NCBI GenBank assembly: GCA_903970165.1
Contig: CAJCHZ010000057.1
Location: 1-50,253 of the forward strand
Source: Betaproteobacteria bacterium
GTDB taxonomy: Bacteria; Acidobacteriota; Terriglobia; Acidiferrales; UBA7541
Length of the DNA: 50,253 bases
Direction: 5' to 3'
Shown here: positions 1 through 8,700 of the stretch, in pieces
How positions within the stretch are numbered: position 1 is the stretch's first letter
Layout of the letters: every line of letters starts with the position of its first letter
The notes under the pieces: generated by a model
What the model was told of the DNA's origin: nothing
The model's input: the letters and a program-made list of their open reading frames with translations, nothing else
Databases searched by the model: none
Program-made: the position numbers and the translations under genes

Positions 1-105
1 GCCGCCATGGACACCTTCTGCGCCTACCAGCCCAAGCTCGAAGACGTAATCCTCCCGCAAACAAGCCACATCACCGCCGCCGTAAAGCAGCTCATTGAGT
101 ACTGA
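1..105 (+). CDS. C-terminal fragment of an unidentified protein
   Basis: Frame 1 is open from the window edge to a TGA at 103-105 and encodes 34 residues, ending in the helix-like stretch TAAVKQLIEY. The start lies outside the window. The codon use is GC-rich like the neighbouring genes, so this is probably the true end of a gene. I do not recognise the family from so short a piece. It converges on the SDR gene 43 bases downstream. Confidence 0.5.
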   Translation, partial: AAMDTFCAYQPKLEDVILPQTSHITAAVKQLIEY

Positions 106-148
106 TTCCCGTTAGCCTGCTAAAGTAACGCGGCCCCGCACGTCCAAT

Positions 149-1162
149 TCAGCTTCCCGCGACGCGGCGACTCTGCTCGCCAAAGCTTTCTCCCGTCATT
201 TCTTCACTCTTCTTCCACAGTGCCTCGGCGTTCTTCCGGTCCAGCGCGTAACCCCTCACTCCTTCGCTGACCGCGGTGATGACCGCATCATCCGGAACCA
301 CGTGCCCCGCGTGACAGTTCTCACAATACCGTCCGCCGATTTCCTCGGCCGGCGCAACCACGCCAGCCCACACCGAAGTCGCCGCTCCCTGCGGTATCGT
401 CTTCCACTGAAACGGATCTTTGCCTAGCGCCGCGAGCTGCTGGTTCATCTGGTCAAACAGCTTCTGCAGCACGCTCGGATCAAGGTGCCGCCCCAGCTCC
501 GTTCGGATGGCGCCCGGATGCACCGCAGCCGCTCGCACCCCGCGCTCCCGGTGCCGCTCGTCAAACGCCACCGCAAAAAGAATGTTTGCCGTCTTCGACC
601 GCCCATATGCCACGAACGGTTCGTAGGCCGTCCGCTCAAAGTTTGGGTCCGCCAGGTCAACGTTGGCAAAGCGGTGTCCCGACGATGACAAGCTGATCAC
701 CCGCCCTCCCGCCCGAAGCAGCGGCGCAATCCGGTTCACAAAAACAAAATGCCCCAGGTGATTCGTCCCGAATTGTGTCTCAAACCCGTCGGCCGTGTGC
801 CCGAAAGGCGTGGCCATCACGCCTGCGTTGCCGATCACCACGTCAAAGGGTTCGCCCTTGGCCACCAGCGCATCCGCGCACGCGCGAACGCTTTTCAGGT
901 TGGCAAGATCGAGCGCCACCAGCTCGAAGCTTCCGCCGTTCGCGGCGGCATCTCTTCGCACTTCGGCTGTCGCTGCCTGCGCCTTCTCCAGATCGCGTGC
1001 CGCTCCCACAACGCGCGCCCCGTGCGCCGCAAGCGCTCTCGCCGTCTCCACGCCAATCCCCGCCGACGCTCCCGTTACCAGAACGCGTTTCCCGCGAAGA
1101 TTCACGCCCGACAAAACCTCTTCTGTCGTTGAAGTCGCTCCAAATGCTTTTGTCACTTTCAT
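149..1162 (-). CDS. Short-chain dehydrogenase/reductase (retinol dehydrogenase-like)
   Basis: This is an NAD(P)-dependent oxidoreductase with a Rossmann fold and 337 residues. The cofactor-binding TGASAGIG motif is near residue 30, the structural NAG motif (VVIGNAGVMATP) near residue 110, the catalytic serine in the VISLSSSG strand, and the catalytic YxxxK as YGRSK near residue 185. Length and the extended C-terminus fit the retinol dehydrogenase/WW-oxidoreductase-like SDRs rather than the 250-residue classical forms. The substrate cannot be told. The ATG sits directly behind a GAGGAG ribosome site, so the GTG two codons later (1156) has the better spacing and may be the real start. It is transcribed divergently from the PspC-like gene. 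Confidence 0.9.
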   Translation of the reverse strand: MKVTKAFGATSTTEEVLSGVNLRGKRVLVTGASAGIGVETARALAAHGARVVGAARDLEKAQAATAEVRRDAAANGGSFELVALDLANLKSVRACADALVAKGEPFDVVIGNAGVMATPFGHTADGFETQFGTNHLGHFVFVNRIAPLLRAGGRVISLSSSGHRFANVDLADPNFERTAYEPFVAYGRSKTANILFAVAFDERHRERGVRAAAVHPGAIRTELGRHLDPSVLQKLFDQMNQQLAALGKDPFQWKTIPQGAATSVWAGVVAPAEEIGGRYCENCHAGHVVPDDAVITAVSEGVRGYALDRKNAEALWKKSEEMTGESFGEQSRRVAGS

Positions 1163-1354
1163 CTCCTCTTGCCAGGCGACGGTCCAACCCAGCCGCCAAT
1201 AAAGCCATATCGCCCTAAGACCCTAATATTCGATACTCGGAGGCAGTCTCCAGTTACAGCGTTTGGCGGCCTCCTTTACGGGAAACTTTTTCGGTCATTT
1301 GGGCGTATCCTATAGGAGGGAAGGCAACATTCCGGCCTGCGAGGGGTACTCCAA

Positions 1355-1690
1355 ATGATCTGCTCAAGCTGCCACAAAGATATCGCGATTGGCTCGAGGT
1401 TTTGCTACAACTGCGGCGCCAAACAGCCCGAATCCGGTGCGCCGGGTCTCTCTCCGGAGACTGGCGCTCATAAGAAGCTGATGCGTTCCAGCACCGATAA
1501 GAAGATTGCGGGCGTCGCCGCCGGCCTGGCCGATTATTTCGACGTAGATGTCACCATCATCCGGGTGGTTTGGCTGCTGCTCATCTTCTGTGCTGGCACG
1601 GGCGTGCTGGCCTACTTCATCCTGTGGATCGTTCTGCCCGTCGCTCCCGGCGGAATCGTGCCCACATCGGCCAGCATGACGACTACCTAG
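1355..1690 (+). CDS. Zinc-ribbon plus PspC-domain membrane protein
   Basis: A small protein of 111 residues. The N-terminus carries a zinc ribbon with two CxxC pairs (CSSC and CYNC, residues 3-20). After a linker comes a PspC domain beginning [20 protein letters not shown] (about residue 44) with its hydrophobic segment [20 protein letters not shown]. PspC domains in other bacteria help regulate the phage-shock response to membrane stress, but no PspA or PspB partner is present here, so that role is inferred only from the family. A GAGGGG ribosome site lies about 10 bases before the ATG. The gene converges on doxX, with a weak CCTTA/TAAGG hairpin between them. Confidence 0.88.
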   Translation: MICSSCHKDIAIGSRFCYNCGAKQPESGAPGLSPETGAHKKLMRSSTDKKIAGVAAGLADYFDVDVTIIRVVWLLLIFCAGTGVLAYFILWIVLPVAPGGIVPTSASMTTT

Positions 1691-1814
1691 CGCTCTGGCA
1701 GACGCTCCATCACTCCCAGGGTGGGCAAGCGCCGCCCTTACCTGTTAAGGAAAAACCTGAACCAAAGGTAGGTCCTTCTTCCGAGGATGACCGCTGCGCC
1801 CCGCTACTCACCGC

Positions 1815-2255
1815 TCACTTCTTCTTATCATTCCGCGGCGCCCGAGGCTTTCCGCCGCCGCTCTCAAACAACGGATAATCCACCGAAATCAACCCAGCCC
1901 CAAACGTCGCCAGCGCAAAACACCCCGCAGCCAGCACGAGCGGGTAAGCATACTCACCCACGGCCAGATAAGTGTGTGGTGTAAAAACTCTCCACATCAA
2001 CAACACCATCTCCACCGTCAGCAACAAAGCTGCTCCCCGCGTAAACAATCCCAGCAACAGCAATCCTCCTCCAAATAACTCGAGCACGCCGGAAATGTAA
2101 ACCCAATATCCCGGAATACCATGCTGCGCGAAGAGCGCCTGCGTCGGGTTCGCCCGGTGTGCCAGCATTGGATACCCCTGCGAAATAAAAATCACGCCAA
2201 ACGCCACGCGCAGCACCAGCAACGCCAGCGGCTGCAGCACATTAAGAGATTTCAT
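1815..2255 (-). CDS. DoxX family membrane protein
   Basis: This 146-residue protein has four hydrophobic segments and the family's features: LALLVLRVAFGVIFISQGYP at the N-terminus, then GIPGYWVYISGVLELFGGGLLLLGLFTRGAALLL. DoxX/SURF4-type proteins are small inner-membrane proteins, some linked to oxidative stress and thiosulfate metabolism; the exact activity is unknown for most members. The ATG at 2255 has an AAGGAAC ribosome site. The C-terminus is basic and polar (RAPRNDKKK), so it probably lies in the cytoplasm. No linked partner gene is seen nearby. Confidence 0.88.
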   Translation of the reverse strand: MKSLNVLQPLALLVLRVAFGVIFISQGYPMLAHRANPTQALFAQHGIPGYWVYISGVLELFGGGLLLLGLFTRGAALLLTVEMVLLMWRVFTPHTYLAVGEYAYPLVLAAGCFALATFGAGLISVDYPLFESGGGKPRAPRNDKKK

Positions 2256-2399
2256 CGAGTTCCTTTGAATCGGAATTGAAAATTAGTTGATGCGCAACGG
2301 CATTTTATCAGAAATGGAAACTGGGCACGCCCGCCACCGGACGCGCCTGAGAATCAGGTACAATATTTAGCGAACAATAACAGGGAAACCCAACCGCCC

Positions 2400-2510
2400 A
2401 TGCCCGCAAAACGCGTGTTTGACGAATATGTAGAAGTGCGTTGTCCAACCGTAGCACTCTGTGAAGCCATGTGGGGTTCCCTCAACCGGCACGTTTGGAA
2501 CGCGGAATGA
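2400..2510 (+). CDS. Small ORF (36 aa) coupled to the SH3 gene
   Basis: An ATG at 2400 opens 36 codons ending in TGA at 2508-2510. The stop overlaps the ATG of the next gene as ATGA, the usual sign of translational coupling. The peptide starts MPAKRVFDEYVEV, has two cysteines and a tryptophan-rich end (LNRHVWNAE), and contains no hydrophobic segment, so it should be a soluble cytoplasmic protein. The ribosome site is weak (AGGGA, about 14 bases upstream). A TACAAT box at 2359-2364 could be its -10 element. Codon use resembles the neighbours. I do not recognise the family; the coupling is the main argument that it is real. Confidence 0.5.
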   Translation: MPAKRVFDEYVEVRCPTVALCEAMWGSLNRHVWNAE

Positions 2511-3571
2511 AACGCAAACTCTTGATTGCAGTGCCATTGCTTTGCGTCGTCGCGGTGATCGCCTGGTTTTTCCGCCCGAAGCACGAATACCTGGGCGAGG
2601 CTTACGTTGGCGAACGCACCGCCACGCTTTGGAGCAGCGTAGCCCAGGTGCGCCAGCCGCTTGACACGCTGCACTACGGCGACCGCGTGGATGTCGTCGC
2701 CCGCCGCAATGACAGCATCAAGGTGCGCACGAGCGCCGGTGAATTGGGCTGGGTCGAAGGCCGTTACCTGATGGATCCTGCGCTATGGCAGCGCAGCACA
2801 AAACTCCTCAAGCAAGTCGCCGCGATGCCCGTGCAGGCCCGCGGACGTACCAAAGTCCAGACGAATCTTCGTGTCGAGCCGGGCCGCACGCAAGCCCGTC
2901 TCTATCAATTCGGCCGCGGTGTTCCCGTCGAAGTCGTCGGACGCGCGGTCGCCGATTGGGCGCAAGTCACCGACGAAAAGGAATCGTCCGGCGATTCCTC
3001 GGACGCCAAGAAAGAAGACTGGTTCCTGGTTCGCGGCGTCGCCACGCGTCCTCCAGGTGAAGCCGCCGGACGCACTGCCGAAACCACAACGACTCAGCCC
3101 GGCGACCAGTCTTTGCCGATTGCCGGCTGGGTGATTGGGCGCTTCCTTGAATTGGATTTGCCCGACCCGGTGCGCGACGGGGCCAACTCCTCAAACATTC
3201 GCCCCATCGCCTGGTTTGAACTGAATCGCATCAGCGATCCCGCGGGAGACAAAATCCAATACCTTGTGGCCGCGGCCAAGGGTCCTGAAGGACAGCCCTG
3301 CGATTTCACCACCCTGCGCGTCTATACCTGGAACGTAAAAAAAGAGCGTTACGAAACCGCCTTCATAGAAAATGATTTGTGCGGCCAGTTGCCGGTCAGA
3401 ATCGGAAGGAGCCCCAAGGGCGATCCGGAATTTCGTTTTCGGGTCATGGACGGCAACAAAGAAGAGCGTGTTTATCGCTTGATGCAAACTGTAGTCCGCC
3501 GCATCCGCGAAGAAGGCGATTCCGCGAAAAAATCCGGACGCACCGCCGCAAAGCCATCTGCAAAACAGTAA
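2507..3571 (+). CDS. Membrane-anchored protein with bacterial SH3 domains
   Basis: A 354-residue protein. It starts with one membrane anchor (KRKLLIAVPLLCVVAVIAWFF), followed by an SH3-like segment that includes LHYGDRVDVVARRNDSIKVR and GELGWVEGRYL (residues 25-95). A second SH3 region starts TNLRVEPGRTQARLYQF and ends in a GWVIGRFLEL strand. The C-terminal part (from about residue 225) is a conserved-looking domain without a known name and ends in a Lys/Ala-rich tail. SH3b domains usually bind peptidoglycan, so an envelope role is inferred. I chose the ATG at 2507 over the upstream GTG (2471) because it overlaps the small ORF's stop and precedes the anchor directly. Confidence 0.75.
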   Translation: MKRKLLIAVPLLCVVAVIAWFFRPKHEYLGEAYVGERTATLWSSVAQVRQPLDTLHYGDRVDVVARRNDSIKVRTSAGELGWVEGRYLMDPALWQRSTKLLKQVAAMPVQARGRTKVQTNLRVEPGRTQARLYQFGRGVPVEVVGRAVADWAQVTDEKESSGDSSDAKKEDWFLVRGVATRPPGEAAGRTAETTTTQPGDQSLPIAGWVIGRFLELDLPDPVRDGANSSNIRPIAWFELNRISDPAGDKIQYLVAAAKGPEGQPCDFTTLRVYTWNVKKERYETAFIENDLCGQLPVRIGRSPKGDPEFRFRVMDGNKEERVYRLMQTVVRRIREEGDSAKKSGRTAAKPSAKQ

Positions 3572-3646
3572 GTTGCATTGAACCCACGCGTTCACCCTTG
3601 CCGGGCGAATCGAGGAGCGCAGGACTTTGAAAGGATAAAGCGAAGA

Positions 3647-4639
3647 ATGGCGCTGCATATCAGCGAATCCGAAGTGCGGGCGGTGCTCACGATGCCGATG
3701 GCCATCGAGGCTGTCGAGACGATTTCGCGGAAGCAGTCGAATGGAGAAGTGGCCGTACATCCGCGGCGGCGATTTGAATTGCCCGGTGGAGGCTTTTTCC
3801 ACTACATGGTGGCTGCGGATTTCTCCGCCGGATTCGTGGCCATGAAGCAGTACACCTATGTAAACGGAAAAATCAGATTCATGGTGCCGCTCTATGAAAT
3901 GCGAACGGGCGATCTGGTGGCATTGATCGAAGCGGATTACATGGGGCAGCTACGCACCGGCGCGGCTTCCGGTGTGGCTACGAAATATCTTTCGCGGCAG
4001 AACAGCCGCGTCGCGGCAATCATCGGTACAGGCGGCCAGGCGCGGACGCAGCTGGAAGCCATCTCGGCAGTGCGAGAACTGAAGCTAGCCAAAATCTATG
4101 GCCGCGATCCTGCAAAGCGCGAAAAGTATGCGAAAGAAATGGCCGAACGCCTCGGTTTTCACGTGCAAGCGGCAGCATCTTCGGGCGAAGCCATTCGTGA
4201 CGCCGATATTTTGTGCACCGCCACGACGGCGTCGAATCCTGTGGCCAGCGGTACGGACCTGGCGCCCGGCGTACACATGAACGCCATCGGTGCAAATCAC
4301 GCTCATAAGCGCGAGCTGGATGATGATGCCGTGAAAAGCGCGGACGTGATCGTAGTCGATTCCATCGAACAGTCGCGGCAGGAAGCCGGTGACCTGATCA
4401 TTGCGTTTGGCAAGGATGAGATTTGTTGGACCGGCGTGAAGAAACTTTCCGATGTCGTCGCCGGAAAAGCTTCCGGCCGCACCAGCGATGCGGAAGTCAC
4501 CTTGTTCAAATCCAATGGGATTGCATCGTGGGATTTGGCTGTCGCGATGAAAATGTATGCGCTGGCGAAGGAAAAGGGATTGGGAAGGGAATTGCCGTTC
4601 TGGGCGGACGTGGTCCAGGCGCCGCTGCCGAACTATTGA
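3647..4639 (+). CDS. Ornithine cyclodeaminase/mu-crystallin family protein
   Basis: This is a 330-residue NAD(P)-binding enzyme of the family that includes ornithine cyclodeaminase, bacterial alanine dehydrogenase (Archaeoglobus type) and ketimine reductases. The substrate-side segment contains RRRFELPGGGFFHYM and GAASGVATKYLSR; the Rossmann motif is AAIIGTGGQARTQLEA near residue 125, followed by the typical GRDP turn and ADILCTATTASNPV. The region ANHAHKRELDDDAV and the DVIVVDSIEQSRQEAGDL strand fit the family. Substrate cannot be assigned. ATG at 3647 is preferred to the upstream TTG (3578) because it aligns with the family start MALHISESEV and has an AGGA site. It converges with the anti-sigma gene. 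Confidence 0.9.
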   Translation: MALHISESEVRAVLTMPMAIEAVETISRKQSNGEVAVHPRRRFELPGGGFFHYMVAADFSAGFVAMKQYTYVNGKIRFMVPLYEMRTGDLVALIEADYMGQLRTGAASGVATKYLSRQNSRVAAIIGTGGQARTQLEAISAVRELKLAKIYGRDPAKREKYAKEMAERLGFHVQAAASSGEAIRDADILCTATTASNPVASGTDLAPGVHMNAIGANHAHKRELDDDAVKSADVIVVDSIEQSRQEAGDLIIAFGKDEICWTGVKKLSDVVAGKASGRTSDAEVTLFKSNGIASWDLAVAMKMYALAKEKGLGRELPFWADVVQAPLPNY

Positions 4640-4701
4640 GTTTCAAATGTTCGAGTTTCAGATGCTGGACTTCAAGTATTAAGATTTCGCTGCTGATCCG
4701 C

Positions 4702-4941
4702 TTACTGCGTCGCTTCTCTCAACTTGCGGCGCAAGCCTTCATGAAGCCGATTGCGCAAATCGCCCGGAAGTTCCACTGGCTCGCAATCGCAAAAAACTTT
4801 GATGGTCATTTTGGTCTGATCCACGACCAGTTTGCATTCGTGGCACTCTACGAAGTGGCTCTCAATTTCGTGCTTCGTCGCGGCATCGAGTTCGCCATCG
4901 ATGAAGTTCGAGAGTTCGCGGATGACTTCGTCGCAGTTCAA
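4702..4941 (-). CDS. Zinc-finger anti-sigma factor (ZAS domain)
   Basis: A 79-residue soluble protein with the ZAS zinc motif HFVECHEC (H-x3-C-x2-C) near residue 30, preceded by the typical MNCDEVIRELSNFIDGELD helix. ZAS proteins bind and hold their partner ECF sigma factor, releasing it on a signal. It lacks any membrane segment, so it should act in the cytoplasm. Its ATG overlaps the stop of the ECF sigma gene by four bases, strongly indicating that the two are a cognate pair made from one transcript. What triggers release is not visible in the sequence. Confidence 0.87.
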   Translation of the reverse strand: MNCDEVIRELSNFIDGELDAATKHEIESHFVECHECKLVVDQTKMTIKVFCDCEPVELPGDLRNRLHEGLRRKLREATQ

Positions 4942-5585
4942 TTTGCGCCACCCTGCTTGAAGTAACGATCCAATTTTTGCCTCAATTTAAGCCTCGCGCG
5001 CAGGAGCCTCGATTTGACAGCAGGTACCGAAAGTCCCAGCGCGGACGCTGTGTCTTCGGTCGAAAGCTCTTCGATGTCGCGCAGTACGAATACCATCCGA
5101 TATTCCGGCTCGATCTGTTCGATCACGCTAGACAAAATTTCGCGCATCTCGGTCTGGGCAAATCGTTGGTCCGGGCCGGGCCCCCAGTCCTGAATTTCGC
5201 GCGGCATCAAGTCTTCTTCCTCGCCCTTGATGGGCTCATCGAGCGAGACCTGATTTGGGCGGCGCTTGCGCAGGCGCATCAGCGCTTCATTCGCGGCGAT
5301 GCGCACCAGCCAGGTATAAAAACGCGAATCGCCCTGGAAATTTTTGAGGTGGGCATAGGATTTCAGGAAGGCGTCCTGCATGGCATCTTCGGCGTCTTCG
5401 CGGTTTCCGGTAATGTTCATGGTCAGGCGAAAAATCTTGCGCTCGTAGCGGCTGACCAACTCCTCGAAGGCCGCCGTATCGCCCTTTTTGGCGGCAGCGA
5501 CCAGCAGATGCTCGTCTTCGCGAGCAACCGTCGAGGGCAGCTTGTGTGGGTTGGGTGTGCTCAAGAGAATGTTTGGGCTTGGCAT
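4938..5585 (-). CDS. ECF RNA polymerase sigma factor
   Basis: This 215-residue protein carries sigma region 2 (FEELVSRYERKIFRLTMNIT and the DAEDAMQDAFLKSYAHL helix) and region 4 (YRMVFVLRDIEELSTEDTAS with the helix-turn-helix LGLSVPAVKSRLLRARLKL). It directs RNA polymerase to a specific set of stress or envelope promoters, which cannot be listed from here. The reading frame is open to 5630, but the ATG at 5585 has a clean GGAGCAGGG ribosome site and is preferred. It lies downstream of the large kinase on the same strand and is coupled to the ZAS anti-sigma gene by an ATGA overlap. Confidence 0.92.
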   Translation of the reverse strand: MPSPNILLSTPNPHKLPSTVAREDEHLLVAAAKKGDTAAFEELVSRYERKIFRLTMNITGNREDAEDAMQDAFLKSYAHLKNFQGDSRFYTWLVRIAANEALMRLRKRRPNQVSLDEPIKGEEEDLMPREIQDWGPGPDQRFAQTEMREILSSVIEQIEPEYRMVFVLRDIEELSTEDTASALGLSVPAVKSRLLRARLKLRQKLDRYFKQGGAN

Positions 5586-5681
5586 CAGCCCTGCTCCGAA
5601 TGTCTCCACCCTTAAGTTAGCACAAAGCACGGCAGCACACGCCTCATTCTCCCTTCTTTGGATGAGCTACCGTTGGGGCGG

Positions 5682-5731
5682 GATTCAGAAATTCTGCCGG
5701 CATTTTCGGGCATATTATGCGGTTCGCAGCT
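5682..5731 (-). repeat. Structured intergenic repeat, copy A
   Basis: Six bases after the kinase stop codon lies a block of about 36-40 bases that recurs almost unchanged at 9367-9412. On the minus strand it runs from CTGCGAACCGCATAA to CCGGCAGAATT. It begins CTGCG and ends GGCAG, and has an inner GCAT/ATGC hairpin with a 3-base loop. Only two substitutions separate the core copies, one of them in the hairpin loop. Confidence 0.6.
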
Positions 5732-5737
5732 AGCGGA

Positions 5738-8700
5738 TCACTTTCCGGTTGCCGCATTAATCGTAGGATCGTTTTTCAGCTTGGGCTTGACATTCGCCGC
5801 GGAATCCGCCGCGCCGTACTTCAGGCCGGCTTTTTGCAATCCCTGCAAGAACTTTTCCACCTCCTCTTTGTCCGGATCCCAAATCTCTATATCCTCACGG
5901 ACATTTTCCAGGTCGAGAAACGTCGGGTTGTACTTGCGCAGAGACTCAATGGCCGTGTGAGCTTCCTCATAACGCGCAAGCATGCCGCAGGCGGCCGCAA
6001 TCATCAGCTGCATCCAATGGAACTCCGGCATGTTGATCTTCTTGGCGGCCAGCAAGGCTGCTTCGTACTCGTCTTTGCGATAGTGATGGTGAAAGAAGAC
6101 GTTGCGATACCAGCCGGGGTGATGCCGATTGAGGTCAATCGCTCTTTGCGCCAGGGCCATGCCGCGCTCCCAATCGCCGGAGAAGGCAATCATGATCGCC
6201 ATGTAAGCCCAGGTATCGCTATCTCGCGGATTGAGCGACATAGCCCGCTCGGCCATTTCGCGAAAAGCAATGAAGTCGCGAGTAAAGAAGTGCACAGCCG
6301 CGAGTTGTTTCCAGCCCGTCTGGCAGGCCGGATCCATCTTAACGGACTGCCAGGCGGCATCCCGAGCGCGTTCCAGGGGTTTCGCGCGCGGTTTTTCCAG
6401 CAGTTTCTCCCGCAGATTGAACCGATCGAAATACTCGAATAGGTACAAATTGGAAAGACAGGCCCAGGCCTGGGCGTGATTGGGCTCGTGTTCGAGCGCC
6501 TGTTCAAAGCCTGCGCAGAGCGCGGCATGCTCCTGGGGATCGACGTGCTGCATGAAGGCGTAGTAGCGCAAGACAAGTTCCGACGCACTGAGTTCCTCTA
6601 CTTTTCGATTTCGTGTGGGGCTGGCCATGGAGCGAACCAGAACTCCATACCCGTCGGCCACAGTGGCCACGATGTGGTCGGTGATGTCGTCCTGACTCTG
6701 GAATGTGCCCGCGTCGCCGATTTCGCGGTCATAGGCCTCCACCCAGAGCTGCGCGCCGCTCGCAGCGTCTATTAATTGCGCGTTGACGCGAATGGCACGG
6801 CCCCTTTTTCGCGCGCTCCCTTCCATCACATACCGCGCGCCAAGCTCTCGGCCCACGGTGCGGATATCCGCGGAGCGGTCTTTGTAAACCATCGCAGAGT
6901 TGTGGGCGATGACCTGAAGGTATGGAAAGCGCGAGAGCCCCGCGGTGACGTCTTCGGTCAAACCGTCGGCCAGAGCTTCGAGATCCGCATCGCCGCTCAC
7001 GCCCCGGAACGGCAGGACCGCGACCCAGAAGCCTTCTTCGGCGCGCCTTTCTCGCGAAACCGCTTGCTCCGGAACTGCGCCGGATGACGTCCGCGGCGAT
7101 GTCATGGCTCCCAACGGAGAAAACCCGGCCTTGCGAAGATCACCGAGCATCTGTTCCACCATCTCCGGCTGCCACCAGATGCTGAGATCTTCCTCCGCAC
7201 GGTCGACAAAATCCGGACGCGCATTCAACAGGTCGCGCAGCGCTGTCCGCGCTTGATCCATCCTTCCGAGCTGGCTGTTGACTACCGCGAGCGCCACTTG
7301 GGCGGTCCATAGGCCCGGCATATTGATCTTGAGCGCATGCTGAAGCGCCCGCTCGCCGTCCTGTTGCCGGTAGGCGTTGATCACCAGCGGCAGCCAAAAC
7401 CATCCTGGGTGATTGGGATTGAGTTGCGTTGCACGCTCCGCCAGCGCGCAACCACGTTCCCAGTCCCCGGAGTAGGCGAAGTGCAACCCAAGAAACGCCG
7501 TGGTGTATCCCTGTATTCGGTTGAGCGACAGAGCACGCTCCGCCGCAGCGCGGAACTCGCCCAGTTCCCCGCGGAAAAAATGCGCGGATGCCAGGGCGGC
7601 ATAGGCCAATTGACTGGAGGGCGCGAGGTTCACGGCGCGTCGGGCCGCCGTCAGCGAGCGCTCCATCGAATCAGGCTGCGCGTGGTATCCATGCGAATAT
7701 TCGGCACGATAAAGCCACGACAGCATCGCCCAGCAATCCGCGTTACCTGGAGCCTTCTTCACGGCGCTTTGCAGCGCCGCAATTCCCGCCTGGTATTCGT
7801 CCTCGCTAACGTGCTGATGGAATCCGAAGCTGCGCAGCAGCGCCTCGTAGGGCGTAAGCGATTCCGGATCACGGTGACGCAGCGCCTCGGTCATGCTGTG
7901 GGCGAGTATGCCCTGTGCGTCTCCGATGGTCGCCACGATTCGCGGCACGACATCGTCGAGCACGTTTAGCGTGTCCTCGGTTGTGAACGGCCGATCGTAA
8001 GTTTCCGCCCACAGACTCGAGCCCGTATTGGCGTCGACCAATTGTGCCGCGATGCGAACCTTCGATCCCGCCTGGCGCAGGCTGCCTTCCAGCACGTAGC
8101 GCGCCCCGAGATCCTTGCCGATCGCGCGGATGTCTCCAGACTCGCTCGAGTATTTTGCCGTTGAACTGCGTGCGATCACCCGCAAATACGAAAAACGCGA
8201 CAGGCCGGTGAGCACTTCCTCGGAAATCCCTTCGCTCAGTGCAGTGAGCTCGGCGTTGCCGCCGCTGTACTTGAACGGCAGCACGGCGATCCAAAAGCCT
8301 TCGTCGGCGCGCACCGATCCCGATCCGGCTCCAGCCGCTCTCGGCGTTGCGCCCGATGCCAGCTCCGGCGGCGTGCCGCGCGGCCCCACTTGCCCCAAAT
8401 CGCGGAATTCATTGCCGACATCGCGCGCCGTTTGCAGGCGGTGCCGCGGATCCTTTTCCAGGCAGCGGCGGATCACGCGCGCCAGATCGCTCGGTAAATC
8501 CGCGCGCACCTCCGTGACGAGGGGCGGAGCGTCGCGCAGAATAGACGAGACGAGCTCGGCTGACGAAGTTCCACCAAACGGCCGGCGGCCCGTGGCCATC
8601 TCGTGCAAGATAACGCCAAGAGAAAAAATATCGGTGCGAGGATCAAGCGTGCGCCCTGAAACTTGTTCCGGCGACATATAAGCCGGCGTTCCCATTACGA

